Of a stretch of DNA of 64,000 bases, positions 63,426 to 64,000 are shown one piece after another. Each line of letters begins with the position of its first letter. The first letter of the stretch is position 1. The position numbers and the translations under genes are program-made. Source of the stretch: Aphelocoma coerulescens (Eukaryota; Chordata; Aves; Passeriformes; Corvidae); assembly GCF_041296385.1 (NCBI RefSeq), contig NW_027183773.1:1-64000 (forward strand), written 5' to 3'. The notes beneath the pieces were generated by a model. That model ran no database searches, was not told the origin of the DNA, and saw only the letters and a list, made by a program, of their open reading frames with translations.

Positions 63426-64000
63426 CCTTAAGGTTCAGGCTACCACGCAGACGGAAGGTGCCGCTACCTAGCGCTGCGAGGGAAAGTGCATAGCCCAGGC
63501 GTGTTTCGGCAGAAGCAGCAGCCTGGAGGCTTTCGCTGCCGGCACCGTGCTCTCTGGGCGAGAAGCAGACGACCGTTCGTCTGCAGCGAAACGAAAGCGC
63601 GACGTGGTACGAAGGGGCAGAAGAACGAAGGCGCAGAGCACCACCGGGCTGCCGTGCGACTCGCACAGGCTGCAAGAGGAAGCGTGCCTGCCACTCGCTC
63701 GTTCGCGGATTCACTTTAGCAGTCGGAAACAGAAAGCTCGACTTGCGGCTACTTGTGCTGCTGCCTAGTTCTCTTCCAGTAGCCCCTGGAAACAACGATG
63801 CTCGGTTTATGCTTCGAGACGCAGCGATCACGGTGGTAGGTGCGGTGGAGAAGGGAAAGCCAGCGTGCAGAGGACAGTTTCTCGTTGCTCTACGTGAGGC
63901 AAGGGGAAGGTTCAGCCCAGCAGTGGCTGTTGCTCCTGGAGCCTTTTTCTTTGGGAGCAGCTGCTGCAAGCGGGCAACGGAGCTGCGAGAGTGCCTAATG
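63426..64000. repeat. Copy 44: partial copy cut by the window edge
   Basis: The first 575 bases of the unit are present and match the C216 type (base 63641 is C). The copy stops only because the window stops; nothing marks an array boundary here. Confidence 0.95.

Larger units (their letters stand above)
1..64000. repeat. Tandem satellite array, 1,475-bp unit, 43.4 copies
   Basis: The same 1,475-bp sequence repeats head-to-tail across the whole window: the 8-base palindrome CCTTAAGG at base 1 recurs at 1476, 2951, 4426 and every 1,475 bases to 63426. No copy is inverted, shortened or lengthened, and no foreign sequence interrupts the array. Copies differ only by single-base substitutions at six unit positions: 27, 216, 276, 922, 1246 and 1339. 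No gene was recognised anywhere in it. Such uniformity is the usual result of concerted evolution by unequal crossing-over and gene conversion in eukaryotic satellite DNA; that mechanism is inferred. I see no shorter repeat nested in the unit by eye, so the monomer appears to be the full 1,475 bp. The family is not one I can name. Both ends run off the window, so 64 kb is a minimum size. Confidence 0.98.
26551..64000. repeat. Right sub-array: copies 19-44, mostly C216, mixed C/T at 1246
   Basis: Twenty-four of 26 copies have C216; copies 31 and 40 have G216. At unit position 1246 the copies read: 19-23 C, 24-26 T, 27-28 C, 29-30 T, 31-32 C, 33-35 T, 36 C, 37 T, 38 C, 39-40 T, 41-43 C, and copy 44 ends before the site. 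Private substitutions occur in copy 26 (C27T) and copy 34 (G276A). The change from the left pattern falls between 26321 (T1246 of copy 18) and 26766 (C216 of copy 19). Confidence 0.9.

Noticed and set aside
1..64000. CRISPR array
   Set aside because: The period is 1,475 bp with no variable spacers and no cas-like genes; the repeats are contiguous.
1..64000. Tandemly amplified transposon or insertion sequence
   Set aside because: No terminal inverted repeats, target-site duplications, LTRs or transposase/reverse-transcriptase frame are visible in the unit.
1..64000. Assignment to Toxoplasma or another coccidian
   Set aside because: Word usage is suggestive by eye, but no gene or named repeat supports it, and the CpG-transition pattern would fit a methylated genome instead. 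Kept only as an untested possibility.

Overview
The window is one object from end to end: a head-to-tail tandem array of a 1,475-bp repeat unit. Taking base 1 as an arbitrary unit start, there are 43 complete copies (1-63425) and a 575-bp partial 44th copy (63426-64000). All copies lie in the same orientation. No copy shows an insertion, deletion, spacer, inserted element or internal truncation. Both window edges fall inside the array, so its true length and its flanks are not visible.

The copies are almost identical. I found only six variable unit positions. Two are shared by many copies: unit position 216 (G or C) and unit position 1246 (T or C). Four are private to one copy each: C922T in copy 10, C1339T in copy 17, C27T in copy 26 and G276A in copy 34. 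Any two copies therefore differ at no more than a few of 1,475 bases. Copies 1-18 (1-26550) all carry T1246 and mostly G216. Copies 19-44 (26551-64000) mostly carry C216 and are mixed C/T at 1246. All four 216/1246 combinations occur, which points to exchange between copies.

I recognise no gene. The unit is stop-poor and so opens overlapping reading frames of about 70-194 codons on both strands. None resembles a known protein, they overlap each other heavily, and the sequence variants do not respect any of them. I see no rRNA, tRNA, transposase, terminal inverted repeats or CRISPR structure. The small structures I can support in each unit are an 8-bp-stem hairpin (unit 140-159), two weaker hairpins, and short palindromes (unit 1-8, 531-540 and, in the C1246 form, 1239-1246).

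Organism: a homogeneous non-coding array of this size indicates eukaryotic satellite DNA (subtelomeric, pericentromeric or sex-chromosome heterochromatin). Bacterial genomes are not known for such arrays. GC is roughly 57% by eye, and CpG is near the expected level (about 109 per unit by hand count, observed/expected near 0.9), so there is no strong historical CpG depletion. Word usage reminded me of coccidian protists such as Toxoplasma relatives, but that is a weak impression. The private substitutions are mostly CpG transitions, which would instead fit a genome with cytosine methylation (for example a bird, fish or plant). The species is left undetermined, and I did not recognise the repeat as a named satellite family.
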